Shown here one piece after another: positions 1 through 11,224 of a stretch of DNA of 64,000 nt. The stretch covers positions 1,426,001 to 1,490,000 of the forward strand of contig JAHRHY010000008.1 in assembly GCA_019671135.1 (NCBI GenBank), in the 5' to 3' direction. Every line of letters starts with the position of its first letter. The stretch's first letter is position 1. The translations under genes were made by a program, and so were the position numbers. The notes under the pieces were generated by a model, which worked only from the letters and a program-made list of their open reading frames with translations, was not told the origin of the DNA and did no database searches. This stretch comes from Linnemannia hyalina (lineage: Eukaryota > Mortierellomycota > Mortierellomycetes > Mortierellales > Mortierellaceae).

Positions 1-72
1 CATATTCTTCTTTCAAAGGAGCTCGTCAACTTTCTTGGATTTCCACTCAAAAAATCAACTCATATCTGTAAG

Positions 73-312
73 ATGTCCTGCGAGCTGGCATCTACATTGA
101 TTGGAGAAAGGGAGTTTGGAATACTAGCTGATGCACTCAAGACCAACACGATTTTGACCATTTTGGACTTGAAGAACTCGATCGGATTCGATGGAGCCAA
201 GGCGCTGGCTGACGCACTCAAGACCAACTCGGCCGTTGTAACAGCAATAGAGCAAGGGGATACAAACAGGGAACAGAGAGAGACAAGAACGAGGGAAAGG
301 ATAAAAAAGTAG
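73..312 (+). pseudogene. Ribonuclease-inhibitor-type LRR protein, fragment
   Basis: The reading frame encodes about one and a half leucine-rich repeats of the RNI type: a 'GILADALKTN' helix, an 'LTILDL' strand, then 'GAKALADALKTN'. After the second helix the frame runs into unrelated charged sequence (TNREQRETRTRERIKK) and stops. Full proteins of this family have ten or more such repeats, so this is a remnant or the tail of a gene that starts left of the window. The frame stays open for a short distance upstream of the ATG but shows no further recognisable repeat. Such LRR proteins are numerous in Mortierella-type genomes (general knowledge). I see no sign that this copy is functional. Confidence 0.6.
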
Positions 313-1905
313 TAGGGACGAGAGGAAAGGCTAGAAACGGATGATGTTTACTATACAAGGAGAGAAATGTATTTATACTAACATCTAGGAGGCATGATTG
401 ATAGGGAGAGTGGAGGCGCGGTGGGGTTTGGTTAGAGTAGAGAGAAAGGGGATACACAAAGCTAAGGTGGTTGGTGTTTCTACCTCCATTCCTTCACACC
501 CCTGGGATTTTTTTTCATTTGGTTCGTTTGAACGGTTATAGACCCTTAAACCCTCTTGATTTTTCCGTTACTCTCTTCTTGTTTCATTCTTCTCCTTCTC
601 CACTCTTCAGCAATGAACAACCTCAAGGAAAACAGGATGCTTACCAACAACCACTACCGCCACCGCCACCACACATCAGCGGCATCCACATTCACCCGAT
701 GGCACAGAAGGTTTCTCACTCGCTTACTTGTAACATTTTCTTCATTTTTTTTCTTCGTGCCATTTGCTTCAATATCGATTTTCATTCTTTTCCTTGCGTG
801 TACCGCATATATTTCTTTTTTTGTCGGTTGTGCGTGTACATATATTAAAGCCTTTAAAAAAATATAGCATATTAATGTGCGCTAGTCTGCAAGAAAGCCA
901 AAACGAGTGACTTGATATGGCCATGGGTAGAGTAGACATAAAATAACGAGCACGGTCGGTTGCAATAGTAGTGTCGAGAATCTAGACTAGAACAAGGCAG
1001 AGTTGACCTTTTCTTAGGCAGGATCAGAGAGAGAGGTGGGGGAAGAGAACAGAGGGAATAGGGAGTCAGATATGGGTTTTCAAGGTGTAGACCTAAGACG
1101 AAGTATTATTCAAGTTACTATGTAAGGATCAAACTATTCGGGGGTGCTATGGGATATATGTATGCGTTCGAGAGCAATGCTAATTAATTGTCTTATGCTC
1201 AGCCAACTGCGCCCAAAGATCAACTGATCGTGCCAAGGGTCGACCGATCATGCCACAAGTCGACTTATCATAGGGAGCGACGCGACAGATAGGTACGAGT
1301 CGACAAGAATTGTTTATGTGTGACAATCAACGCGTAGTTCTAATAAGGAGGATGTGGACATACTCCTAAGAACAAAAAAAAAGATGCATAGATCACGAGC
1401 TACTGATGAGAGGCGAAGCCCCATTTTGACATGGCAAAAGAGTGATGAGAGAGTAGCACGATGTGCGAACAAAGTCGAACAAGATGATAACAATCCAGAC
1501 CTTGGTGAACCAAAAGGACAAAAGCGATGATGGACAATTATTTTTTCTTTGCATTGTAATCTTGCTAGGCTCCTGTTCTCCAACTGTACATTGAGCTGGA
1601 GAATTGTCTTTTTGGCTGGCCAGTTTTCTTCCATTCTTTTTACATTTTCCTTTTTTTTAGCATCTCACGACCTAAAAAAGTGGTGTTTTTGACGAGTTTC
1701 AGATTAAGCACGGACCACACGATTGGGTCGAGATTGCATAAAGAACAGAAACACGAAACTCCAACCTCAGACTACAATACTTGCTTGTTGCTGCTGATTT
1801 GTATATTTTAATAATGTACACGCTGGCATCTAAATATCGGGAACAAGGAGGGATTACCAGTGAGGGAAAAGAAAAAAGAGCTGACACACCCGCTCTCGTT
1901 CGCGG
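313..1905. other. Intergenic, no gene seen
   Basis: This is AT-rich sequence between the LRR fragment and the 3' end of DBF4. Open frames here (for example 471-867) are low-complexity, Phe/Ser/Pro-rich and lack coding character. The only structured part is a degenerate tandem repeat near 1200-1310, listed separately. Confidence 0.7.
1199..1310. repeat. Degenerate tandem repeat, unit about 20-22 bp
   Basis: Successive segments share the pattern 'tcgac..atca.gccaag': compare 'aactgatcgtgccaaggg', 'tcgaccgatcatgccacaag', 'tcgacttatcatagggagcg' and 'tcgacaagaattg'. About four or five diverged units can be read by eye. Function unknown. Confidence 0.4.
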
Positions 1906-4900
1906 TTATTCAATAAAGACCATGGCGCCTTCGCCATACTCCTCATACGCCTCCGCGAGGCTCGAACTGCTCCGCATCTTCTTCTGTCCTCCTGCAGGCT
2001 CAGGAAGCTGGTTGCCGTGATAGTGTTGGTATACCCGCTCCTCCTCCTGCTCAGCGTGGGTCATCACCGGGAAGAATTTCCGTTGTGCTCGTCGGCTGGG
2101 TGACTGCGAGGGAGACGAGAAGCCAAAGCCCTGGCCCATATAGTTGACGGGCGAACACAATCCTTCAGGTGATGAGAACGCGATGGGAGAAGATTGTGAA
2201 GCCGGCGGGGCTTCTGGCTCTCTCCGACTCGCTACAACAGGTCCGTGTCCTGGTTTGGCGTGCGTCTCCGACTCGTCTCTCATAAGGTAATCTTGGAAAG
2301 GAGCTATCGGAACGCCTCCTTGTTGCGATCGCTGCTGAGACTGCAGAGGCGGCGGTGTTTGTTGTGAGTCGGTGGACTGACCGTGGCGACGAGGTTCCCA
2401 ATGAGTCAGTAATGGAGACTCGTATTTCAGCTGTGAGCTCAGTGAAGGATGGAAGTATCCGCTGGCTAATTGAGCCTGCCGCTGGTGAGAGGGATCCACC
2501 GCTGCCTGGTGGGGTTGAGACGCCAGTGGTGGCGATGTCTGGAAAAGCAACTCCAAGGGCTCATGGGGAGACATCGGGGAGGACGTTCGAGTCGAAGAAC
2601 GCGAGGGAGAGTGAATGACCCATGATTCTGAACGCACTGGGATAGAGGCAGCATGAGAAGAGTCTGACAGCAGCTGGGAATGCGCCCCAATGTTTGAAAG
2701 GTGTTTCCGAGATACAAGCTGGCCGGCGTACCTTGAAGCATCGGGTATTTCGACAGTAGTGCCAGCGCGAGACTGGGATCGAACAGCCGCTCTCTCTTCG
2801 GCCAGCACATTGTCGAGTTTCCGTTTAAGAGCACCTTTGTAGAGTCCACTTGTGATGTCCTTGCAGGGCGAAAACATGGACGTATCCTGTGCAATTCGAT
2901 TTGGGGTGAACAGCCCGTCTCTCAGGCCGACACCCTGATTCCCTCCAAAATGACCTCGACCAGCGCTAGGAGACTTGACCAGGCTGACCCCGTCGTCCGA
3001 ACCCTCCCTATCAGACTCATTCATGGCTTCGGGAGAGAAAGGAGCTTGGTTGATCGTTCGAGAGGCGCTAGGGCTGGCAACCGTGCTTGAAGTGTCAAAG
3101 CAGAGTCGAACAGGAGTAGAGAGACCATCGTCTACAGAAGCGGTCGCCGAAGCCGAACGGTCCAGGAAGCGGTCGTCCGGTTGAGTAGTATCCGTCTCGA
3201 GCTGGCTGGTAGCGTTGCTATCCGAGAGCCCACTCCTTTCAGAGCAAGGTAAACGAAACTCGTGCCGAAGGACCTTCTGGAGACTAGTTGGAGCAGCTAC
3301 CTTATCCTCCATGAGATCGATCGGAGGTACCGTCTCCACCACCGTCTCCTCCTCCTCCTCCTCCTGCTCCTCCTCCGGAGCTTCGAATGGCGCCACATAC
3401 TCTGCATCGTTTGGCTGATCGCTGAACCGATTCACGCCCCGCTCCGAAAGACCTAGTTGGGACATCTCTGAAGATAACTCATCGGCGATATCGAAAACCT
3501 CAACAGCGTTCCTTACGGGTTCGAGGGTCAAGGTGACCTGATCTTCCGTCTCGCCAGGAGCACCCTCCTCATCCATGTCTTCGACAATTCCTTCATCATC
3601 TCCAACATTCTGACGACAAAGAGGTCTGTCGGCTGTCCCTTGCGTCTCCTGCACCATCTCGCCCTGCACTCGTGACATGTCCTGCTCAGGATGCAACGTA
3701 GGTATATTCATAGCGATCGAAAGCTCCTGGGTATGGGGGGTAATATCCATCCCTTCTTGAATGTTGACCTCGCCGACAGGATCAAGGGCAGGCTTCACAG
3801 TCATATCAAAAGCCGCGTTCATGGAGGTGCTGTCACTCAGTTCGGATTCAGCCGGTGCAGGGGAGGTTGTCGGTAACTCTGAAAGACCAGATGAGATATT
3901 TGGCTTGCGCTGTAACTTGGCCAAGAGGATGTCCAATTGCGCAAACTTGGAGGCATCATGAGCATACTTTCGATGCGCTGGAGACTCGATGTGCTACAAA
4001 TGATATAAGCCAATTTGAAAAACGCTTAGCAATGTGGCAACAGCACTTTTCAAATTTGCCAAATCTTCATGGGTCGTCATCACTATACCTTTTCAAAGTT
4101 CTCAAAGAACCCCCGGCAGTTCTCGCAGTAGCGCTGTTTCCGGTAGTCCTTGGCTTCCTTGTGCTTCGCAGTGTGACTGACAGGTGTCTCTAGGATAGGG
4201 TGGGTTGACAGGGCATTATTCGCCTCTCTCCTTACAGGAACCAGAGTATCGTGGCCTTGGGCCACGGCGCGTTCGTTATTCGCGGAGATGGCAAGTCCTG
4301 AGTTATGCTTGACGGGTAAAGTCGGCGGTTGCATTTTGCTTTCAGCATCTGCTATCGCCTCTCTGTCGGGTACAATGTCCTGTGTTGCGCTACCCACAGT
4401 CGCACCCCCCTTATCTTGCCGTGCAACATCGAGAGGTCGCGCAAATTCTTGCTTTTTGACAAAGTCGGTCGAAACTCCAGCCTCCACCTTGGTCGCGTTG
4501 AGCGCACGCTTCTCAAGCTGCTCCACTCTGCGGTCCTGTTGAGGGTTGGCTGCAGCAGGCTTGGACGCGGTCGAGGTCGTTGTCGAGATAATATTCGAGG
4601 TAATGGAGTTGACGAGCCCTGAAGCCATGGCGGAGGGAGACAACTTTTGGTCATCGGCGGGTCGAGCATCCTGAACAGCGTTTGGGAGATCCTTGTCCTG
4701 CTTGATTTCCTGTCCCTTGTCGTCCCGCGCTCCGGATAGCCTCTCGGACGCCTTGATGGCCGGCTCGATGAGGCAGAAGGGGCTCCTGTCGGAATCTTGG
4801 ATATAAAGTCTTGGCCACGGCTGTTTCTCAGTCGGGGACGGCTTTGCGGTGAAGTCGTAGGCCATGATGGTGCGATAATAGCCAGTCGTGTCATCCACTA

Positions 4901-6029
4901 GCACATATTTCCCCTGGAACGCGTAAAAATCGGGCTTTGTCGAGTTGTCGATATGTACTGTTGAAACTCCATGAACCTTTTCGTACTGCAGCATGTCCTT
5001 GAGCTTGCGGTCATCGGTTTGCTTAGCTAGTCCGGGCGCCAGGGGATTAAGAAGCTTCAATGTCAAGTCGAGCGTCCAGATTTTTATCCCCAGGCTGAGT
5101 GCTTTGACGAGGATGCCCATCTCAGCATTGGGGACTTGCTGAGTCAAGGGTTTGGCGGTAGTCTTCCTGGGATCCAGTTGTGCTGCTGGAAACTGCTCGG
5201 TGTTGTCTTGGTTCCTGATCCGCTCCAAAACACTCTCGTCAGGGACTGGGCGTGTTGTGATGATATGAGTTACTTCATTCGAGAAGAAGGAGGTGGTCGT
5301 CTAATGAATATCGATTGGATGTATGAAATGTAAGAAATTGTGTCTGTAAAAATCTACAAAGGGAAAAGCCTTCAACGGTCTATCACTTACGCCTTTGTGT
5401 CTGCGAACGACATCGGATATTTTTTTTATCATGGATGGGTCGACAGAGTCAAAGTAAAAGCGGCACCTCGGGAGGATATTTGCCATTTGCTGAGTCCATT
5501 CGGGAGATCCGTACTCTGCGTTGACGCGGTTCTTGTGCTTGGTTTGAGAGCGAGGCTCGGTGTCCTGAGGTTGCGGCAGGTGCTGAGCGTAATCGGTGTG
5601 TTGTGACTGGGACCGACATTGGTTCTCGATATTCGCATCAGACCGGGTATAGCTCGGAGTCGTCGATGTGAAGCCAGGAAAGGGCACTGGCTTAGTCTTG
5701 TGCATTGGGTTAGATGGTATGCGAGCCGAGCCAGGTGGCGCTTTGATGTTCTGCGCGTTATTCCAGGTAAAGGGCTTTTGCTGCAGAGCGATTCGTTGCC
5801 GCGTGGTGTCCTTGTCCATGTGAGGAGCCATGGTAGGCTTGACAGGCAAGTGCGCCGAGGACGATCGAGTAAAGCTGACATCCTGGCCTGGCTTATTGAC
5901 GAGACCATGGTGAGGGTTGAGGGTATTTGTCCCGTAGTGTTGCTGTCGAAGGTGGTTGATATTGCTGTATGCTCTAGATTCCTGGAGTGGCGCCCTTTGA
6001 AGGGCAGGTTTCAAGGGACGATCGGCCAT
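1906..6029 (-). CDS. DBF4: Dbf4/Dfp1-type regulatory subunit of Cdc7 (DDK) kinase
   Basis: Dbf4 activates Cdc7 kinase, which phosphorylates the MCM helicase to fire replication origins in the nucleus. Exons, in transcription order: 6029-5391, 5300-4089, 3993-1906 (introns of 90 and 95 nt, both phase 0), giving about 1312 aa. Three family motifs are visible. Motif N, BRCT-like, has 'RCRFYFDSV' near residue 188 and 'FFSNEVTHIITTRP' across the first junction. Motif M lies at about residues 340-395 ('YVLVDDTTGYYRTIM', 'PWPRLYI', 'SPFCL'). Motif C is the Dbf4 zinc finger, split by intron 2, with C605, C608, H618 and H624 ('YCENCRGFF' then 'HIESPAHRKYA'). After the finger comes a tail of about 690 residues, rich in Ser/Pro/Glu with acidic runs, which makes this protein longer than the yeast ones (about 545-704 aa). 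The start is the first ATG of an open frame that precedes motif N. Confidence 0.93.
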
Positions 6030-6753
6030 GGTGGCGAATGGCTGGGCTGGCCGACGCTCGTTGCTTGTCTGCCCTGGGTTGTGATCCTGATGGGGGTGCT
6101 GGTGTTTGATATGTCAGAAAACGGGATTCGGTGGTCTCCGACGAGGTTTAGAGAAGGAGCATAGCTGCCGAAGGGAGAGGGCGTTTGAATTGGTGGCGAA
6201 TGGTCAAGCGACAGACCAAGAGGGTGTTTGAAAAAGAGGAAGTAGGGTGCTTGAACACTTTGCAAAACGTTGTTTGGGCAAGCAGCAGGCCAGCGTGAGG
6301 ATCACATGACTGGTTCCACGTATGGTATTGGATTGATTGGTGAAGGTGTACGTGCTGAGTACAGAGTGTATGGCCAGCTCACACTTCACTTTTGTGCCAT
6401 TACATTCTTCGACAACTCACTCACTCACTCACTCACTCACTCAACTCCCTTTCTTTTGTTATTCTCTCCAACACTACCAAGACCAACACACCTTGGGCAC
6501 ATTCTCCCATTCAGCCAACTGTAAGCACAGAGAACGATACACCCAGAAAATAAAAAAAGAAAAAGTCGCACCTACACATCGCAATGTCTGACACTCCGCT
6601 CGCAGTCAAACCTCGCTCGAACCAGAAGACTGTGCCATCACCCTCATGACACTCAACCATGTCCTCTACCTTTACAACCACTCCTCGCTCGTTCTCTAGA
6701 TATCCTCGACTCCTTAAATTCTCACACTTCGCACATTCGCCACAACTGGACAA
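6030..6753. promoter_or_regulatory. Divergent promoter region between DBF4 and the ankyrin-FYVE-RING gene
   Basis: The two genes are transcribed away from each other and share this 724-bp spacer. It contains a TCAC microsatellite at about 6417-6442, an AC-rich leader and two short upstream ORFs belonging to the right-hand gene. No other gene is seen. Confidence 0.6.
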
Positions 6754-6757
6754 ATGA
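6584..6757 (+). promoter_or_regulatory. Two upstream ORFs in the leader of the ankyrin-FYVE-RING gene
   Basis: uORF1 runs 6584-6649 (21 codons plus stop). uORF2 runs 6659-6757 (32 codons plus stop). The TGA of uORF2 (6755-6757) overlaps the main ATG (6754-6756) as ATGA, the arrangement used for termination-reinitiation coupling. Whether the mRNA starts upstream of either uORF is not known from the sequence. Translational control is therefore an inference. Confidence 0.45.
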
Positions 6758-9700
6758 TTGCTGCCGTAGTGTCACCAGGATCCATACCAGAGTTCGTACA
6801 CCCTCCCGTTCCAGGAGAGAGCCACGATTTTTACGGGAACACACACTTGGACTCGATAAAACTGCCAGCGCCTGCAGCCGTGCCTAACCCAGGCTCGTCT
6901 TCACCCTCGAATTCTCGCCAGTTCACAGACCCACTTGGGCTTGGGGGGACTAACCACTTTGCCTCAACTACGAATGGACTTGAAACAAGCACTGTATCAA
7001 GAGACGAATCCGTGCGCGACCATATCTCAGGGGCTACCATTGTCACAGGGGAGGATCATTCGGAGGACTCCTCAGAAGACATTGCATGGGCGAAATTGGT
7101 TGATGGCTGCATCAATGGACATGCCGAGCAGGTGCGCGAAATTATCCTGCGGCTGCCTCAGCTTAAACACTCGATCGACAACATATCCTCGGCGACTGGC
7201 ATGAACCCTCTTCACTTTGCGGCCTCTCGCGGTCACGATGATATTGTGCGGATCCTCATTGACCAGGCGGGAGCAGGTGTTGATATCCAGGATCGTGAAG
7301 GAGAGGTAAGGCTCGTGGATATTCTGTCATTTTCAGCACGAGCCCAAGAGTCTCGTTTGGCAGTTCCCAACCGAAACAATGGCGACGTGTCTCTATGTCT
7401 TTCCCTCTAACCGAATCGTGTCAATTTATGATATAGACGGCTCTTTTGAAGGCCTCATATGCAGGGAGCCTCGCAGTGGTATGCTTTCTATTGAAGCGCG
7501 GGGCCAACGTACATCAGAGGGACAAGGATGGATGGACAGCACTACACAATGCCAGCTCAAAAGGATTTATCGACATTGCCCAAGTCCTGCTGGAGAAAGG
7601 TGAGGCTGACATCAACGCCAGGAGCAAGATGGGACACACCCCTCTAAGTAAGTGCAAAGAACCTTTTTATTAATGGTTAACGAACAAGAGTTCTGTCGCT
7701 CTCAACTATGATCAACAAAAGCATGTTATTGTGGATAGATGCTCTGCGCCCCTCTAATCAAAATAATTTTGCCCTGAATAACTGTTTTGGTCTGAAAATA
7801 GTTAACGCTGCCTCCAAAGGCGACATTGCCATGGTGCTCTACTTCTTGAATCACGCCAGAGCAAACCCGCTCCTCAAGAACACATTTTTGGAAATGGCAT
7901 ATGATGTTGCCGCTGCCAACAGTGAGGCATACCTCTGCGACATTCTTCAAAGCAGCGAAAAACAATGGTGGAAGGGTGAGTCTTATGCCATTTCTTTTGT
8001 TTTGACCCAGCGTATCTGCCATAAGATCGTCTAGTTCTTAACCATTGAAACGCTTATCATCTATCTAGAGGATCACAGCTCGGACGACCAAATTTATGAT
8101 CCGCTTGTCCTCCATAACACCGTTCTTGTCGCTGTCCATGAGAACCAAAGAGCAAATGGCTCTTTCGCTCTTTCGTTTATGGCACCCAAGTTTTCTGCAT
8201 CCGCCCTTTCCCAGCAGGATTTTTGTGGCCCTTGGTCCCTGCCTAGCGGACGACCATCCACCAAAGACGACGTCCACTTGCCCCTTATTTCTTCGACAGG
8301 AAATTCAAATGCGAGGGCTAACATGCAGCGTGGATGGTTCTGGATGACAGAGTGGGTAATCGACAAGACGGACCCAAGAGTTGATCCCGAAGGCTGGCAG
8401 TACGGAAAATCTCTGACAGAGGCTAACCACCCATGGACAGCGACAGCCCCTACATCGGGAACAAACTGGGTGCGACGTAGAAGGTGGATCCGAGTGATGA
8501 AGAAAAGGATGGATCTGATCTGCTCGACAGAAGAAGGCACAGAGGGCTCAGAGACTGGATTGCCTTCTATTGCGCAGGAAATGGCTGGAAACTACATGAA
8601 AAGAGCTAGCCTTGCACTGAGGCCAGAGGAAGAGTTTGCTGATACGGCCCAGGAGCTCTCTCGATATCGCCAGGCCATTCAGATTTTATTGAGAGGCATC
8701 AAAGGTAGGCACTCTGAATCTCTTTGTTGTGAACGTAGCTTTCCTCTTTATGCGTTTACTAATTCTTTTGTATTATTTTTATTCGATATGGTTGGTAGTC
8801 GACAATGACCCTTCAACCAAACTGGTGGCTTCGTCTTTGGTGAGAGAGTATCTCCAGCATGCCGAGGAGTTGATGGAATTAATTCGGGAGCAAGAAGAAA
8901 CCAACGGCGCATTTCAGGAATTGGAACTGGAGACGCCACGGCCATCACTCGCTACTCGTTCACCCAACAACAGCCAAGGATCGAGTAATGAGCTGCGCAG
9001 TTTGACGCTTCAAAGGTCAACGCCTGCGGACGCAGAGTCTGTGGACGACACCATACATCTACAAAACGGACACGACGCTGGTGGCTCACCTGAGAGTAGC
9101 GAAGGAAGCATTTCAAGTGCAACCAACGGTCTCGAGACGGAAGAAGGAGCGGAGAACCGAGATGGTGAGGCACTTGGGCTCGACGTCCCACCTGAATTGG
9201 AATCGGCTTCCGACGAAGATGACTCTCAGGACGCTGCAGGAACTGATGAACAATTCGGACTGGGTGCTGTTGCAGAAGTGGGGCTGTCCGAGTTGTCACT
9301 AGAGTCCGCTAGCGCTGACGTCGCAGACGCAGAGGAACCCAGCGCGGCCGACACTGTGGAGACGCCAGATCAGGATACGATTGCGCAGGAACCTACAGCC
9401 AATATACCCATCCCCATTCCGACCCAGAGCCTCCCTGAGGTAGCCATTATCAGTCCATCACCGGCTGCAACGAATGTGGACCCATTCCCAATGGCACGTC
9501 TTACCAGAAATCCTCGATCGGCAACACCGTCATCCTCCAGTTCTGGACCCACGGCTATAGCAACCTCGCAGCCACTCTCATCCAGTCCGTCTGCCTCAGG
9601 ACAACTTACTAGTCAACAAGAGGCTAACCTTTACGCCATTCCACCAGAGCTTCAGCAACGGCTTTCAGAAAGCCCTATTGGTGGCTCTTCTAGTTCATCA

Positions 9701-11009
9701 CACCCACCCAGTGGCACCTTCAGCCCAGGTGTAGGATCGGTCGATTCGCCTCGACATACTTCGTCTATGCAGGCCAGTAACCAAGGCCCATCTCAGGAAC
9801 GCCCTACGAGCAGAAATCGCTCGTCTCTGCCATCCCAGCAACCTCAGTACCACCCTGCTCAGCTTCCAGTTCTGGAGGCCAAGTGGGAGTCCGACCACAA
9901 AGCTATCGACTGCAAGGAGTGCCACCGCAAGTTTTCTCTCTGGCTGAGACGACACCATTGTCGTCGTTGCGGCCATGTTGTCTGTGATCGCTGCTCAAGC
10001 CACCGTGCGACTCTTCATCCTTCGATGGTCGTGTACGATCCTTCATCTAGCGAAGCATACATCAACCACCAAGCGCTGAGTCGTCGAGGCACTCTCCAAA
10101 GCTATCGCGTCTGTGACTCTTGTTATACGACATTAAGCTCTGGGCGTTCTGCAAGCATGAACAATGGGTCTGGTTCTGGCTCGATGCAGTCCGGCTCGGG
10201 ATCCCAAACGCGACAGCAGCAACAACAACACCATCATTATCAGCAGCATCAGCATGCTCGCGCCATCCATGGCCAGTCTGGGGCACCTCTTTCGTCTAGT
10301 CCCGGCCAGGTGGATGGTAGTATGGGAGTGTACATGCACAATCCGGCCTATGGTCAGGATATGACGTCTCATTCGTCTTCAAGGAGTTCGAGCTCATCCA
10401 ACCTTCACCCTACACCCATGGTTCGCAATGCGAGCTCGAGCTCACTCATGAGTGAGTGTCCTGTTTGCGGCGCGATTTTGGCTGGCATGGAAGGCGGTAA
10501 AGCTGCTCAGGAGGCTCACGTTCAGGAATGCCTTGAAGGGAAGCCAGGTCAAGGACGGGAGCCGATCAACAATGTCCGCTACATCGGTATGTTCACCATT
10601 CCACCCTTTTTTTGCTTCCCCGCTCGTGTGTGTATATTATATGAATGATTGTTGAGAGACCTTTGTCGGACCCTCAGCGAATGCTTGATTCTTATTGGTA
10701 AATCCTCGCGTTTTTTTTTGTTCTTTAGTGTACAAACTCCCTGCCGCCTCGCCCTTGGTTGATCAGGAATGTGCCATTTGCTTTGAAGAGTTTGTAGCAG
10801 GTAAGAGTTCACGTACTTAGTAACTTGTGTTTCATATGGTGTTGTTCTTGACGTCAAATCGAGACCTCCACTCATTCACCACCTCCAATGAATATATTTG
10901 CTTGATAGGACGGACGGTGGCGAGATTGAACTGTCTGTGCACATACCACCGCCATTGCATCCATAGCTGGCTTCAACATGGCAAAGCGTGTCCTGTTCAC
11001 TACCGTTAG
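6754..11009 (+). CDS. Ankyrin - DysF/Pex24 - FYVE - RING protein, probable membrane-targeted E3 ubiquitin ligase
   Basis: Seven exons: 6754-7305, 7437-7647, 7802-7975, 8069-8704, 8799-10586, 10729-10800, 10909-11009; 1177 aa, all junctions in phase. Domains in order: ankyrin repeats (about residues 105-290, 'NPLHFAASRGHDDIV', 'GWTALHNASSKGF'); a DysF/Pex24-like segment (about 400-460, 'RGWFWMTEW', 'GWQYG', 'WVRRRRWIRV'); a long Ser/Pro-rich linker; FYVE finger (about 887-967) with WESD, 'LRRHHCRRCG' and RVC, the PI3P-binding signature; Gln/His-rich stretch; a small CPVC..H..C finger (about 1077); C-terminal RING (about 1134-1174, CAICFEEF then 'CLCTYHRHCI', CPVH). The small finger followed by this RING resembles ZNRF1/2 ligases, while FYVE plus RING recalls yeast Pib1 at endosomes and vacuoles. 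Ubiquitin-ligase activity on endosomal or peroxisomal membranes is inferred from the domains. Confidence 0.9.
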
Positions 11010-11144
11010 ATGAGTTTTTGGTTTTGTTTTTTATCAGCATTAAACGACATACAGGAATGAGTGAGTGCCTACGGCGAATTATGAATCAAAAAGATTGCGA
11101 TGGAAAGTGTATGTGTTGAGGAGAGCGACGTTTGTTTTTCCGAA

Positions 11145-11150
11145 AATAAA
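11145..11150 (+). terminator. Probable polyadenylation signal AATAAA
   Basis: This canonical hexamer lies 136 nt downstream of the stop codon of the ankyrin-FYVE-RING gene and just before the long T run. Confidence 0.4.
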
Positions 11151-11177
11151 CAAGACTTGAGGTTGTACTGTACATAG

Positions 11178-11223
<46 letters not shown>
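11178..11223. repeat. Long poly-T tract
   Basis: This is a T run interrupted once by C at 11189, with about 34 uninterrupted T after it. It lies downstream of the FYVE-RING gene. It could be a nucleosome-free tract or the tail of an old retroposed sequence on the minus strand; no element body is recognisable next to it. Confidence 0.8.

Positions 11224-11224
<1 letters not shown>

Noticed and set aside
471..867. Two overlapping ORFs of 103-125 codons
   Set aside because: Phe/Ser/His-rich translation of T/C-rich DNA with no conserved motif or partner exon.
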